Shown: in pieces, positions 22,329 through 38,292 of the stretch | Layout of the letters: the number at the start of each line of letters is the position of its first letter | Position numbering within the stretch: the stretch's first letter is position 1 | Assembly (NCBI GenBank): GCA_963422465.1 | Contig: OY730169.1 | Location: 4,464,001-4,528,000 of the forward strand | DNA length: 64,000 bases | Source of the DNA: Lichina pygmaea | Taxonomy: Eukaryota > Ascomycota > Lichinomycetes > Lichinales > Lichinaceae | Direction: 5' to 3' | The notes under the pieces: model-generated | The model's database searches: none | Seen by the model: only the letters and a program-made list of their open reading frames with translations | Told to the model about the DNA's origin: nothing | Made by a program: the position numbers and the translations under genes

Positions 22329-23107
22329 ATTCATCATCAACTCAAAGTTTCACACTACAGAGTAACAAGTGTTATTGATGATATTAAAGTGAACTGGAAC
22401 ATCCATCCCCTTTGTTGAAGAGTGAGTCAACTGGATGTGCCCGCTTCACAGTCAGACCCCCACTGACCCCCCAGCTCACTCTTGCTCTGGATCAATCAAA
22501 GATTAAATGATATAACAACAATGTTGAATAGTAGAACAGTTCAAACCTCGGTTAGACATGACAGAAGGAGTAATCCTGAGTGGGGATTCTTCAAAACAAA
22601 GAAAAGGGGAGAAAGATAAGAAGAGGATGGAAGCTGTAAAACCTTGAGAAGTGGATATTTCAGGTCCAGCAGCTACAGTACGTACCAGACAAACAAGAAC
22701 TAAAAGACTGATGATCCAAAGGTAAGAAAGGAAAGTCATGGTTGGAATGCAACGAATTCAATCAACGAGAGGTTGAGAGATAAAGAGACTAAAACAGAAA
22801 GAGGAATGCTAAGACATAAGAGAGAAACCTAGTGCTGAATTACGAGAGGACACACTCGGAGAGGAATACTCAGGAGACAAGAAAGAGGAGAACTGTTGCC
22901 CTGCTCGAGGTGGAACAACTGCGTGGCCCAAACAAGTCGGTGGACACGTCTTGCTTGCTGGCCTAGAGGAAAGTTGCACCCTCGACGACAATCTGGGACA
23001 GGAACCGATGGATCGCTAGGGACACACGGAGCTGGTCTCTGTGTATCTGACAATCCGTGGTCGTCATGCCACTATCCGTGTGGCGACCCTGTCGCCCAAC
23101 CAACCGC
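22329..23107. other. AT-richer intergenic stretch
   Basis: Lower GC than its surroundings. A minus-strand frame at 22503-22739 (78 codons) starts with a signal-peptide-like hydrophobic stretch (MTFLSYLWIISLLVLVCLV), but the remainder is featureless, so I do not call it. The 3' untranslated region of the next gene lies at the right end. Confidence 0.4.
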
Positions 23108-26100
23108 CTACATCTGCGGGACACGAACGTCCTGGAGCGGGTTCGTCTGCTTCTTGAACTTCCAGTTGAGCCGGCTCCTTTCCCGCTTGCGCTTCATTTC
23201 CTCCCAGCCCACGTCTTCGTCGTCGTCGTCCTGCGTTCGTCTTCTCGGAGGGACCGAGACTGGAGAGGGTGCGTGAGCGGGAGGAGGAGGAGGGGGCCCG
23301 GCCGTTGGATCGGGCCCTAGGTAGACCGAGGGCTGAAGCCCTGGAGCGGTCCAGTTTGGATGTACGTTCGGCGTCATCGTCGCTGCTCGCCCCTGGCTGG
23401 CCTCGGTGGCCGTCTGCCCGATGGATGATACCGGGCGGTATCGCGACGGCAAGCCGACGTTGCTCCGCTCTGACGGGGCCAGCGACGAGGCGTAGCCCTG
23501 GTTCACAGCGGGCTGGGTTTGAAACGACGGTAGGTACTGTGAGAAGCGGGCCTGGCTGACGGGCCGGTTTGCCGTCGACAAGGACGGATCCAGCATGCTC
23601 ATGGTCCGCTGATGCATCTGTCGGGTATCGGCGCCGACGTCGGCCGCCGGCGGATCTGCCGAGGCCGGACGAGGCATCGGCTGCCCGGGGATCGGGACGA
23701 CGTTGATGCTGGGCGGTTGCTGGGTCTGAGGCCCCTGTTGCTGTGGCGGCGCCATCATCGGCGGAACACCGGGCTGCACGCCCTGCGTCTGCATCATCTG
23801 CTGCATCCACATCATCTGCATCCACATCATATCCGTCATCTGTTGGGACATCTGCAACTGTGCTTGGTCGGCCACCGTCATGCCCGGTACCCGTCCAGAT
23901 GGCATGTTGTAGCCCGCCATGGCGCCGGCAGCTGGATATTGCGCTGCACCCGCCGGCATGAGGGCACCCGCAGCGCCCTGGCCGTACCCAGTGAAGGGCG
24001 AACCGGACAACGCCATGTTGCCGAATGCACCATGCGAGCCAGCGTTGCCCCGTCGCAGAGCCTTGTTGCGTTCCTCGCCTGCGATGACGCCGATGAGGCC
24101 GCCCGGTGGTAGGTCCGTCACGCTGTTGGACGCCACGCTGTTGCGTCCCAATGAACCCAGCGCGTTCGGATCCATGTGCATCGGAGGAGCTGATGCTAGA
24201 TACGGGTCCTGGGGCAGGTTCCTTGCAAAGACCGGAAGACCCGATTGACGCGCCTCTCTTCTGTTCGACTCGCCGTAGACGAGGCTTGACGTGGAGGCTT
24301 GCAGATCGAGCTGGCTCGTAGATCCCAGATGCGGTACCGACCCAGCTTTGGTGTGCCGGCTGGGCGGACGCGCCTTGCTCGGGAAGCCGTGGGCGGCCAG
24401 AATACCCAGAGGAACGTCCTCGTCATCATCCTCGTCGCCGGCAGCATGGGTAGCAGGAACCTCGCTCGAAACTCTTCCCGCTTGGCTACGGAGAAGTGGT
24501 CGTTGGCTGCTCACGCTCGCATTCGACAACAGCGGAGGCCGACCGGGGCCCGGGCTGGGTAGGTGGGAAGGTGATGCGACGTGCGCATGAAAATTATGAG
24601 ATGAGAAACCCGGCGCGGTAGCTGCCGGCTCCTTACCTGGCCGTGGCGGGGGCCTGGTATCGTCGGTGACCGACTCATCGAACCCGCTGGAGGACCGAGC
24701 CCGACTTTGGCCTTGTGAAGGCCAGCGAGCATCGCGATGGCTCTCGAGCTCCGGGACCCTGAAGACAGAATCCCTCTCACCTTTCCCCAGGAGTGGACCT
24801 TCCTGACCGTCGTCTTCCGATTCCCGTGGGCCAGCGGGTAGAGGCGAGGTACCCGATGAACGCTCTCTCCGTGGCGGGCCAGGCCGTGCCTCCTCTGACG
24901 GGGAGACGGGGGCTCGAGGATCCGTCGTCTCGGCAGGGTGCCGATCGTGTCCGGGCGCTCGTGAACGAGGAGCCAGAGTCGGTTCACACGTCTCATCGCC
25001 TCGGTTGGCCTGCATCTGTTCGTCGAAGCCGATGAGCTTCGTCGGCGAGAGGCTCGCGGCCTTGTGACGGAATCTTCCAATCGGGCCGACGGAGCTGGAG
25101 GGTCCACCCGAGTCCGCACCCTCGAGCGGCGTCACGGACCGTCGATCTCGGTAAGCGCTGCTCCGCTTCATGCTCGCATCGACCGCACCGACGGATCTTC
25201 CTCGCGGAGCGCCTCTGGTCCCGCTCGCATCTGAGAGTCTGGCTTCGCCCATCCTGTCCACGACGTTGTCCGTCTGCAGCCGACTCGTCGAGGCGTCCTC
25301 GTCGGAGAGCGTCGGCAGGCCCGGCGATGCGGTGAACGGCTGCTGAAGCAACATATCCGTCGAGCTCCGGCTGCCGAGCGAGCGAGGAGAACCCTGCGCA
25401 TCTCTAGAGCCATCCACATGGATGGGAGCGGGTCTGGGTAGCCGAGAGACGTCGTCATCATCGGAGTCTAGCTGGCGCAATCGCCGGTGATCCTGGATGG
25501 ACCGGCAGGTTAGCAGACCCCAACACGGTCGACCGGACAAGAAGATCCGGGACAGTTACATCGTGAGACGGCGACTCTTGCCCCCCAGCAGATTCGGTTG
25601 ACGGCACCAACGCACTTCGGCGCTTGCCGATGTTATCGATGATGTCATCAAGACCGTCGAATTCTGACGACCCAACATCCATCTCGAGTTTGGGTGGGAT
25701 GGTGGTACTGGCATAGCTGCTCCCGGTCATGGCGCGACTTCGAGCGGACGGATCCGAAATATTCTCCTCCCTCGTCGGCAGATGCTCGTTCAGGTTTGGC
25801 TTGCTGTGGAAGCGGCTGAGCACCCTGGGGGTCCGGGCACCAAAGGAGAAGGTCCGGCTGCCGGCCTTGAACGAGAATGAGCGATCCGGCTCCGGCTCAG
25901 GCTGCGGCTCCTGCGAGATGGGGATGTTCAAGACCGAATTCGGCTGCTTCGGAGCCGGATGATGGTCGTCGGGGATCGGACCGCCAACGGATGACGGCGG
26001 CGTCGACGAGGAGCTGATGCGCGAGGAATAGATTGGATCATGCGACGCCTTCGTCGACGTCGAGTTCGTGTTTGAGCCACCGCTGCCGCTGCCTGCCATC

Positions 26101-26430
26101 AGCAAAAACGCCTCGCATCGGCCTCTCTTGGGCTGGGACAACGCACCGGTTGAGGGCGATATCGCTACTGCGGCGCGAGCCGTCCCTCAGCCTGTCGGCC
26201 GGCGCGACGAAGGACGACCTTGCCGCGGTGCCCGTTGCGGTCAGCGGAACCGGGGCCGCGACCGCGGCCCCAACTGACACCAGTTTGCTGCCCCCATCGA
26301 ACGACTTGCTGGTCTGAGGTCGCCGTTCCAAGACCCGAAACGACGGCGCCGAGGCCGGGGCTTCCACTTCGTCCAGCACGTTCCCGGACGACTTGCGACG
26401 AGCGAAGGTCTTTGGAATCTTAATCGGCAT
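23108..26430 (-). CDS. Conserved fungal low-complexity protein, function unknown
   Basis: Its general layout resembles an uncharacterised Pezizomycotina protein; I cannot give it a function. The start MPIKIPKTFARRKSSGNVLD at 26430 and the Ser-rich RISSSSTPPSS and SRTFSFGARTP blocks are its recognisable parts. Exon 3 is 25492-23108, and the intron 25559-25493 is certain (GCTAAC branch, in frame). The first intron is less sure: either 26218-26089, or a shorter one of about 86 bp ending at 26093. Total length is about 1040 residues. Later parts include a segment GVIAGEERNKALRRGN, a Met/Gln-rich tract (QMTDMMWMQMMWMQQMMQT), and an acidic-to-basic C-terminus (DDDDEDVGWEEMKRKRERS). It is largely disordered, with no membrane segment or signal peptide. 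The GWEEMKRKRE tail suggests a protein-interaction element, but that is inference. Confidence 0.75.
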
Positions 26431-28489
26431 ATGGACTCGTCTCGCGCTCCGGTCGTACGACCTCCAGGAAGGGTAATTGCAGCGGTCAGGAGCCGGCTGC
26501 TTCGTATCCGGGTAGGATCAGGTCGTCCAATGTGCAACTCGAAATCTGGCGGATCAAACGATGGATGGTAGCGATCCAGCTACCTCGTGTGGTCCTCTTT
26601 CACCGCCGCACAGTAGCGCTCGAGCTTGGCCGTTCGCAAGGAAGCAGATACTATAGACGCGTCGGTCGAGAGTCCGTAGGTTCACGGAGAGGAGCGAGGA
26701 GGCAGAGCCAAGTGCGTGCCCTGCTGGCCACTAACAGCTGGACGGCGAATCAGCGTTTGTCCCTTCGAAAGCGGGATGCCAATCGCGAGGGCTCTCCGAG
26801 GAGCGGATGCTCGACTTCCACGGGCGACTGTTGTTTCCGAGGGCTCGGCTTCGGTGGTCACGGTGGCATGGCCGCAGCTCTGACGGCGGCGCGACGATGT
26901 CGGAGGCGTTGCGCCTAGATCGTCGTCGAGCGCCAAAGCAGGAGAGCGAGATCTCGCTCGTCCGTTGTCGTTGATGAGCCGAGAGGCGGAGGTTGTTTTG
27001 AGGCCGAGAACGAAGTCGGAAAGGGGCAAAAACAACAAACAGACGAGGTGCTGAACCACTCACCACAGACGCATCAACAAGAATGGACCCACCCCTCCGA
27101 CAGCAGGTATAAACGGGTGCCTCCGACAAAAAGCGAGGGCTGTGGTGGACTATTTTTGTACGAGAATGGAATGAGAACGAGTGACGACGGCGATGATGAC
27201 GCTCTGAAGTTCGTGCGTGCCGGAATTGACAAGAGATGGCTCGAATTTCAGTCAGGAACGGGCTTCCCTCGTTCTCTGCTGATGTGGTTTTTTTCTTTAC
27301 TGGAGTATGGCGATTGTTCTCTGAAATTCTAATTTTCATTTCGATCTCCGCTAGCCAGCCACGTCCTCGACCCGTGCCCACTGCCGTCGTCGTCGTCCCC
27401 GCCCGTCCTCCCGCAAGCCGGGGGGGGGCCCGGCCCCTTGCTCTTGCCACTCCCAGAGGACCAGATTCCTTGGCCCTTTGAAGGAGGGTTGATGACTGAT
27501 AGACAGCAGCCCGCGTGCTGACAGCTAGCAATCCTCTGGTGCCTCTGTTGTTGGTCCTTTGAAATCAACCTATTCCATTTGTAGTATGGCCCTTTTTCCT
27601 TCTTAACCTCTTTTGGCCGGTGGTGGCTTGGTCAGCACCTTTGACAGCTGATGAGATACTCTGAGTACGCAAACGTGCTCCGAACGTGCGCCTGTCCATA
27701 AGTGCATATGTACGTACGTACGTACCTGTAAGCGTGGGAATGCTTTTCTTGGCGTGGCGGATGGAAACTTGGTTGTCTTGAGTGACCGGAAGAGGGTCGT
27801 CTCAGCCAGACGGACTGGTCTTGCTCTGATCGACGTATAGTACGCACACGATACGTAACGTACGTTACGTACGAATGTACTGCCGTACGGAGTATGGAGG
27901 AGAGCCAGGCCAGATGTCTATCTCAATGTCTGCGATATGATAGGTCTTCACAGCTTAGTAAGACACTGATTGCCCCATTTGGTCGAGCGCTTCAGACACA
28001 GCCACCAATTGGGATTAGCGAATCTTCATACATGCCAGCTTTGGGCACGCTAGGGCTTGACGGATGTAGTTAAGGCCGAAGAGAACCGGATCTCGAAGGG
28101 TGGCGAAAACGTCTTTCAGAAAGCAATGAGAGACGTTCCACGCAAGTGGAAAGTCCTTGCAGAGGAAAGCATGATTCGCCAACTTGAGGGGGAAGAGTCA
28201 AGGGTCCAGCTTGAAACGATTGAGCATCCTGAATGCAATTTGCCTGGAAATTGTTGCAATAGGACTGAATCTTCTCAGTCTTCATTCAAAGCAGTAATCT
28301 GTGTTCACATAATCAACTGAAGCACATGGAGTAGCAGTGGATAAGTAGCCGCTGTGGTTAGGATTCGGTGAGTTCTGGTGAGATACCAGCTTATCGACTA
28401 CGATGTCACCTGATCAAATGACTTAGTCAAGAGCACTACGTTAGTACGGAGCGTAGCGTGACTCGTAATGCCTAGCTTGTGTGGTAGGC
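26431..28489. other. Upstream region of the 23-26 kb gene; no further gene recognised
   Basis: About 2 kb. The first several hundred bases are probably promoter and 5' leader. GTAC runs occur at about 27711-27726 and 27855-27880. A plus-strand frame at 28057-28320 has no recognised content. A poly-G run lies near 27420. Confidence 0.45.
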
Positions 28490-28605
28490 GACTGGGCGCT
28501 TAGTCAGCTGAGGATTGACTAAGCAAGTCCCGTGCACCCCACCTACTCGTACGTATGTAAACTTACGTACTCGTAGTCTTACAGTACGTCGGGAGTATGG
28601 AAGTA

Positions 28606-29752
28606 CCCGTGCCGAGGAGGTACTCCCGTACCACCCACTCTCTTCGCAAGCTTCGGTCGGGACACCTTTACTTTGTCTATCACCGGGACGCGACGTATCA
28701 CCGGGACGCGATGTTTTTGTCACGATCAAGTCCGCAGTCCTATAACTCCGCAACACCACGACTAAATAAAAAAGTAAGCAGCCTATCTGAATCCCCTACT
28801 TCTCTAGTATAATACTTGAGATTTTAGAAGTCTACTAGTTTTTATAGCGTTGCTGAGAAACTACCACAGCTGCTAGATCAAAAACAGACCCTCGACAACA
28901 AACACTTCAAACACCTATAACTTTGTAGAACAATGACCAAATAGTAATTATTATTCACCCATCTGATTCTAGACCACTTCATCTATCGGATAGTAGCTTG
29001 TCATGTTGTTCGGAGCATTGTGGTGTTGGTGGATCGCGGTTGCAATTGCAACACCTGCTATCATGGCTTTGCCTCGCGTCACTTTGGCTTCCTTTGCCCA
29101 AGCACGCTCTTCTGCCACCATAGCCTTTGCTGCCTGCTTGGCTACCTGCTCTGCTTTCTTTGCCTGAGCACGCTCTTCCTTTGCCATAGCTATAGCAGCT
29201 TGCTTTGCTACCTTCTGCTTCCAGAAAGAGTATTCTGGGTGACGTTCCAGAAACCTATGGACCCATAGAGCACCAATGGTAGGTGGGGGGGTATCTCCAG
29301 TATAGCTCTGAGAAAGGATCACATTGGCAGCGTTGTGAAGCATTGGTGGTCTTGCACACATTCCTAGCTTGTTGAGTCTATCAATGTACCAACAGACAGC
29401 AAGCTCTTCAGTGACAGAAAGCTTCCTGTTGACAGGAATGATGTTGTGGCAAGAGGGGGTGCCATTGAGGCGGTTTTGGAGTTGATGTCAGGAGACGTTG
29501 AATTCTTCAGCCACTTTTCGGACTGTGAACTTCTCACGTGTTGGGATGCTATCTATAGTATTCTGGATTCAAGTCCCAGTCTCGGTGGATAATTTGGCTA
29601 TGATGTGGAGAAGTTATGGTGGTTTGAAGATTGTGGACTCGATCACGACAAAAACGTCGCGTCCCGGTGATAGACACCTTTACAAAGTAAAGGTGTCCCG
29701 ACCGAAGCTTCCGAAGAGAGTGGGTGGTACGAGAGTACCTCCTCGGCACGGG
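28606..29752. mobile_element. Pogo/Fot1-like DNA transposon, internally deleted
   Basis: Inverted termini of about 120 bases, from CCCGTGCCGAGGAGGTACT at 28606 inward and its complement ending at 29752, flanked on both sides by TA (28604-28605 and 29753-29754), as expected for Tc1/mariner/pogo insertion. The two arms match closely but each has a small internal duplication (CACCGGGACGCGA twice in the left arm, an AAAGGTGTC repeat in the right). The interior holds a minus-strand transposase remnant. Total length of 1147 bp is too short for a full Fot1-type element of around 2 kb, so it is non-autonomous. Confidence 0.85.
28969..29540 (-). pseudogene. Pogo/Fot1 transposase remnant lacking the DDE domain
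   Basis: Reading leftward, the translation shows a psq-type helix-turn-helix (FTVRKVAEEFNV), then a CENP-B-type DNA-binding segment (YIDRLNKLGMCARPPML, PPPTIGALWVHRFLERHPEY). It then jumps directly to an Ala/Lys/Glu-rich tail of the sort found at the C-terminus of these transposases. The catalytic DDE core between them is missing, which suggests one internal deletion. A stop codon interrupts the N-terminal part, so only 29361-28969 is open. No active transposase can be made from it. Confidence 0.8.
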
Positions 29753-29850
29753 TACGGGATATCTCGACAGTTGCCGAGATATACGGAAGTACGTTACGTA
29801 CGAAGTACTCGTAGTAAGCTTTGGGGCTCTGCAGCTGTAACCGACCTCTG

Positions 29851-30561
29851 GCAGCAAGGGGAGGTGATAGATATTCCTTCGGCCCGCAAAGGACTGACTC
29901 TTTTCGAGCCGAGGCTTCAACATGCAGCAGCCACACATCTCTTTCCCTGCTAGGATCTGTGCGAACAACAGATCCTCATGAACTGCCCGAGCATGTATCA
30001 GCACAGAAGCCCTACTGAAACAGTCCTTCCGCGGAGACATTGTCCTTAGGTATGTAAACTTAGCATGTTCCCGTTCGGGGAGTGGCCCGACCGATTCTCG
30101 TCTTCTTCCGAGTTCGGACTGCCGTGAAACAGCAAGTCGTGCCACGTGTGTCAAGCCACTTGGCTGATTATGAGACGTGAAAAGGACACCTGCTCAAAGC
30201 TTGATGATCTGACTCGGTCATGATAGATACAGATGTTGAGGTGCTTTGGAGATGTGGATCTTCAATCGTGGTTCCCCCAACCGAAGACTCTTTTTGACGA
30301 CCATCATGGATAAGGCTCAACCGTCACAAGTGTACGGAGTACATGCACGCGCTGAAGAGAAAGAACAAGCGTTGAAACAGTACTTCTGGCTCAAGAAGCT
30401 GATTGGTTTTGGCTTTGAGGCTCTGCAAGTACACTTCTGATCTTTCCCTCCTCTTGGATGTACTGTAATCGCACGTTCAGACCGAAGGAACAACAAGAAA
30501 TCGTTCACAAAATCGAAGCGATCGGGTTTGCTCCACCATTCACTACATGCTTCTAAAGAAA
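29851..30561. other. Intergenic, no gene recognised
   Basis: About 0.7 kb between the transposon block and cyclophilin B. Short frames on both strands show no recognisable features. Confidence 0.5.
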
Positions 30562-30758
30562 TTAAGCAGATACTTTGTGATACCTGCCGGCGCTGTATCG
30601 TCGACGACGGAGATAGAAGGCCACTCCCCCAAGCACAAACACGCCGCCTGCAACCGTCAAGAACGTAGCTCCGCGGAAATCTTGGCGACGTGTCGTCACA
30701 TCGACGGTCTTGGGCGCGAAGGTGATCGAGTCGTCATCGTCTGTCTCATTTTCTTCTT
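30562..30758 (-). CDS. Possible alternative last exon of cyclophilin B (membrane-anchored isoform)
   Basis: Downstream of the cyclophilin stop, the minus strand keeps a frame that encodes an acidic linker (EEENETDDDDSITFAP), a hydrophobic membrane-spanning segment (ATFLTVAGGVFVLGGVAFYL) and a basic tail (RRRRYSAGRYHKVSA), then stops at 30562. It can be joined to cyclophilin residue 202 by a 91-bp intron (GTATCC donor at 30849, acceptor CAAG at 30759), and the phase closes. The result would replace the ER-retention end GIHAEL with a C-terminal anchor. The acceptor is not a strong one. The translated composition argues against chance, but only transcripts can decide. Confidence 0.45.
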
Positions 30759-30829
30759 CTTGAGAGTCCCTCGTAGCATCAGCGTATCCAGGAGGAAACA
30801 CAGGTAGACGAGTCACGAGCAAGCGTGAT

Positions 30830-31883
30830 CTATAGCTCAGCGTGGATACCTTCTTCGGCGACCGGTAGCTCGCCGCTCTTGGCGATCTTGACCGTCTCGG
30901 CAGGCTTGTCTCCGGGCTCGGTCTTTGCTTTCTCGATCGTTTCGACAATCTCATAGCCTTCGAGAACCTCGCCGAAGACGACATGGCGGCCGTCGAGCCA
31001 GCTGCTTCAATTCAGCCACACGATCTTGGAGCGAGAGAAACAGCCAAACGTACGAAGTTACAACGGTTGTAATGAAGAACTGCGAACCGTTGGTGTCCTT
31101 TCCGGCATTGGCCATGCCTATAGGAGCTGTCAGGAAAAGCCCCCACAAGATGTGAGGATGGCTGAGCCTACTGAGGAGCCCTGGCTTGGTATGCTGTGAT
31201 AGTGGTTAGTACGAGACGTAGGTTCGTGCCGTACAGCGACTTGCCTTGAGCTTGAAGTTTTCATCCGCGAATTTCTCGCCATAGACTACCGGATGTCAGT
31301 CTCGGCGAAGTCTTCGGGAAGGGGCCATGCCGTACTCGACTTTCCGCCGGTTCCTACGCAAGAAGATCAGCCAATCCGTCGCAAGCTCCCATGCGCGCGC
31401 AGGAGCCCTACCGTCACCCTTGGTGAAATCACCGCCTTGGATCATGAAGCTTTTGATGACCCTATGGAAGGCTGAGTTTTCATAGCCGAAGCCTTTCTCG
31501 CCGGTTGCAAGAGCCCTGTAACAGTTGAGTCGATATTTGTCTGCCGGAGGAGAGGTACCAGCTACCTAAAGTTTTCCGCCGTCTGCGCTCCAGTTAGCGT
31601 GGAGTCACCAGTGTCGTAGTCTTGGTACTGACCTTGGGCACGGTCTTTCCATAGAGACCCATGACAATTCGTCCCAATGCCTTGTCGCCATGCTCAATGT
31701 CGAAGAACACCTGTATAGATGCTTAGCATGATCATCGTAGAATGGAGCGAAGACCGGTTTCCCGCTCCCGACCTTGTGCGTAATCTTCGGACCCTTGGCA
31801 GCCTCAGCCGTGTAGCTGAACAGCAACAGCGCCGTGACGAGGACCATGAAGAGCGAAGTGGCTACCCCTTTCATGTTCGCCAT
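30830..31883 (-). CDS. cypB: ER cyclophilin B, peptidyl-prolyl cis-trans isomerase
   Basis: Proline isomerase of the secretory pathway. Nine exons (31883-31773, 31710-31633, 31582-31566, 31515-31412, 31353-31336, 31285-31245, 31193-31172, 31117-31054, 31001-30830) give 208 residues, and all junctions close in frame. There is a signal peptide ([20 protein letters not shown], cleaved near AEA). Core motifs are [20 protein letters not shown], the active-site [15 protein letters not shown] with its catalytic Arg, [18 protein letters not shown], and [10 protein letters not shown]. The C-terminus GIHAEL resembles the HDEL-type ER retrieval signal used by fungal relatives. Two exons are only 17 and 18 nt. 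The intron after exon 6 starts GCAAGT, so it is a GC-AG intron. Divergent neighbour: uS13m, 184 bp away. A membrane-anchored alternative end is listed separately. Confidence 0.95.
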
Positions 31884-32067
31884 ATTGAGCTTCCCAGTAA
31901 GTCGAGTAATGATAATGTGCTCCCGGTGGATGATCTATTGAAGTCGTACACGTGCCGTGTAGCCGGCCACGGCGCGGGAGATCCACGATCTAGATGACTA
32001 ATCATGTGTCCAGAGCTTCCCGTTTTCTGTGAAGCCGAGCAGCACCAAGCCACAGCATCCAGACACC
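31884..32067. promoter_or_regulatory. Shared divergent promoter, cyclophilin B / uS13m
   Basis: Only 184 bp separate the two start codons, which face away from each other, so both promoters and leaders must lie here. I see no clear TATA box. The sharing is inferred from geometry alone. Confidence 0.6.
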
Positions 32068-32634
32068 ATGGTAAGTTAGAAGCCCCTGGACGTCAGAATC
32101 CACAGCCAGAGCCCCACTGACGACTGCTTGAGGTCTTCCTATTCAGTGTCAACTTTGCGGAGAGCCGCCTCGTCAAGGTAAGTGGAGATATACCGAGGGG
32201 GCCGAACACGATCCTCGACAGACGACGGGTGCTAAATCGACCCCGGAACGTCCGCAGTCTTCCCTCGAGAGCTTCTACGGCGTCGGTCCCAGCGTCTCGG
32301 CTCGTCTGATGGCGCGTTATCACATCCATCCGACGGCGCGAGTGGGTAGTCTCGACAACAAGCAGATCATGGACCTAACGGCGTCCCTGTCGTCGATGAC
32401 GATCGAGAACGACCTGCGCCGGCGTGTTCGAGAGAACATCCGTCGACTATGGGAGATGGGCTCGTACCGCGGCCGACGACATCTCTTCGGCCTGCCTGTC
32501 CGAGGCCAGCGGACGAGGTCTCAGGTACGACTGCGCTGCACCCCAGACATGTACGTGGAAGTTGGAGGTCTGACTTGAAATTTTTACAGATCGCTACGGC
32601 ACGCAAACTGAATTGTATCAACCGGGCTGGCTAG
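32068..32634 (+). CDS. SWS2: Mitochondrial small-subunit ribosomal protein uS13m
   Basis: Bacterial S13-type protein of the mitochondrial ribosome head. Exons are 32068-32070, 32133-32177, 32258-32524 and 32590-32634, giving 119 residues. The first exon is only the ATG. Motifs are [29 protein letters not shown] (helix-hairpin-helix), [17 protein letters not shown], and the conserved [20 protein letters not shown] that contacts rRNA, ending in [10 protein letters not shown]. Length is normal for the fungal family. No separate import presequence is visible; short uS13m proteins often lack one. The acceptor before exon 2 is GAG, which is unusual, but a CTGAC branch lies 9 bases upstream and no other choice gives the family's MVF start. 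If intron 1 is retained, translation stops after three codons. Confidence 0.93.

Positions 32635-38292
<5,658 letters not shown>

Larger units (their letters stand above)
28490..29850. mobile_element. Older short repeat interrupted by the pogo-like element
   Basis: The outer parts, 28490-28603 and 29755-29850, match the two halves of a compact repeat of about 160 bp at 50.58-50.74 kb: both start GGCGACTGGGCGCTT and end CAGCTGTARCCGACC, with an internal short hairpin (CTCG...CGAG). In this copy the middle is interrupted by the pogo-like element. Terminal sequences share a weak inverted GTCGGC/GCCGAC, so a miniature inverted-repeat element is possible. Family unknown. Confidence 0.6.

Noticed and set aside
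22503-22739. A 78-codon minus-strand frame starting with a signal-peptide-like stretch
   Set aside because: Only the first 24 residues look like a protein feature; the rest is AT-driven Ser/Phe/Leu sequence without Cys pattern or splice support. Could be revisited with transcripts.
29549-30154. A 201-codon minus-strand frame overlapping the pogo-like element's right arm
   Set aside because: It crosses the terminal repeat and the outer element; no domain is visible and the frame is explained by repeat composition.
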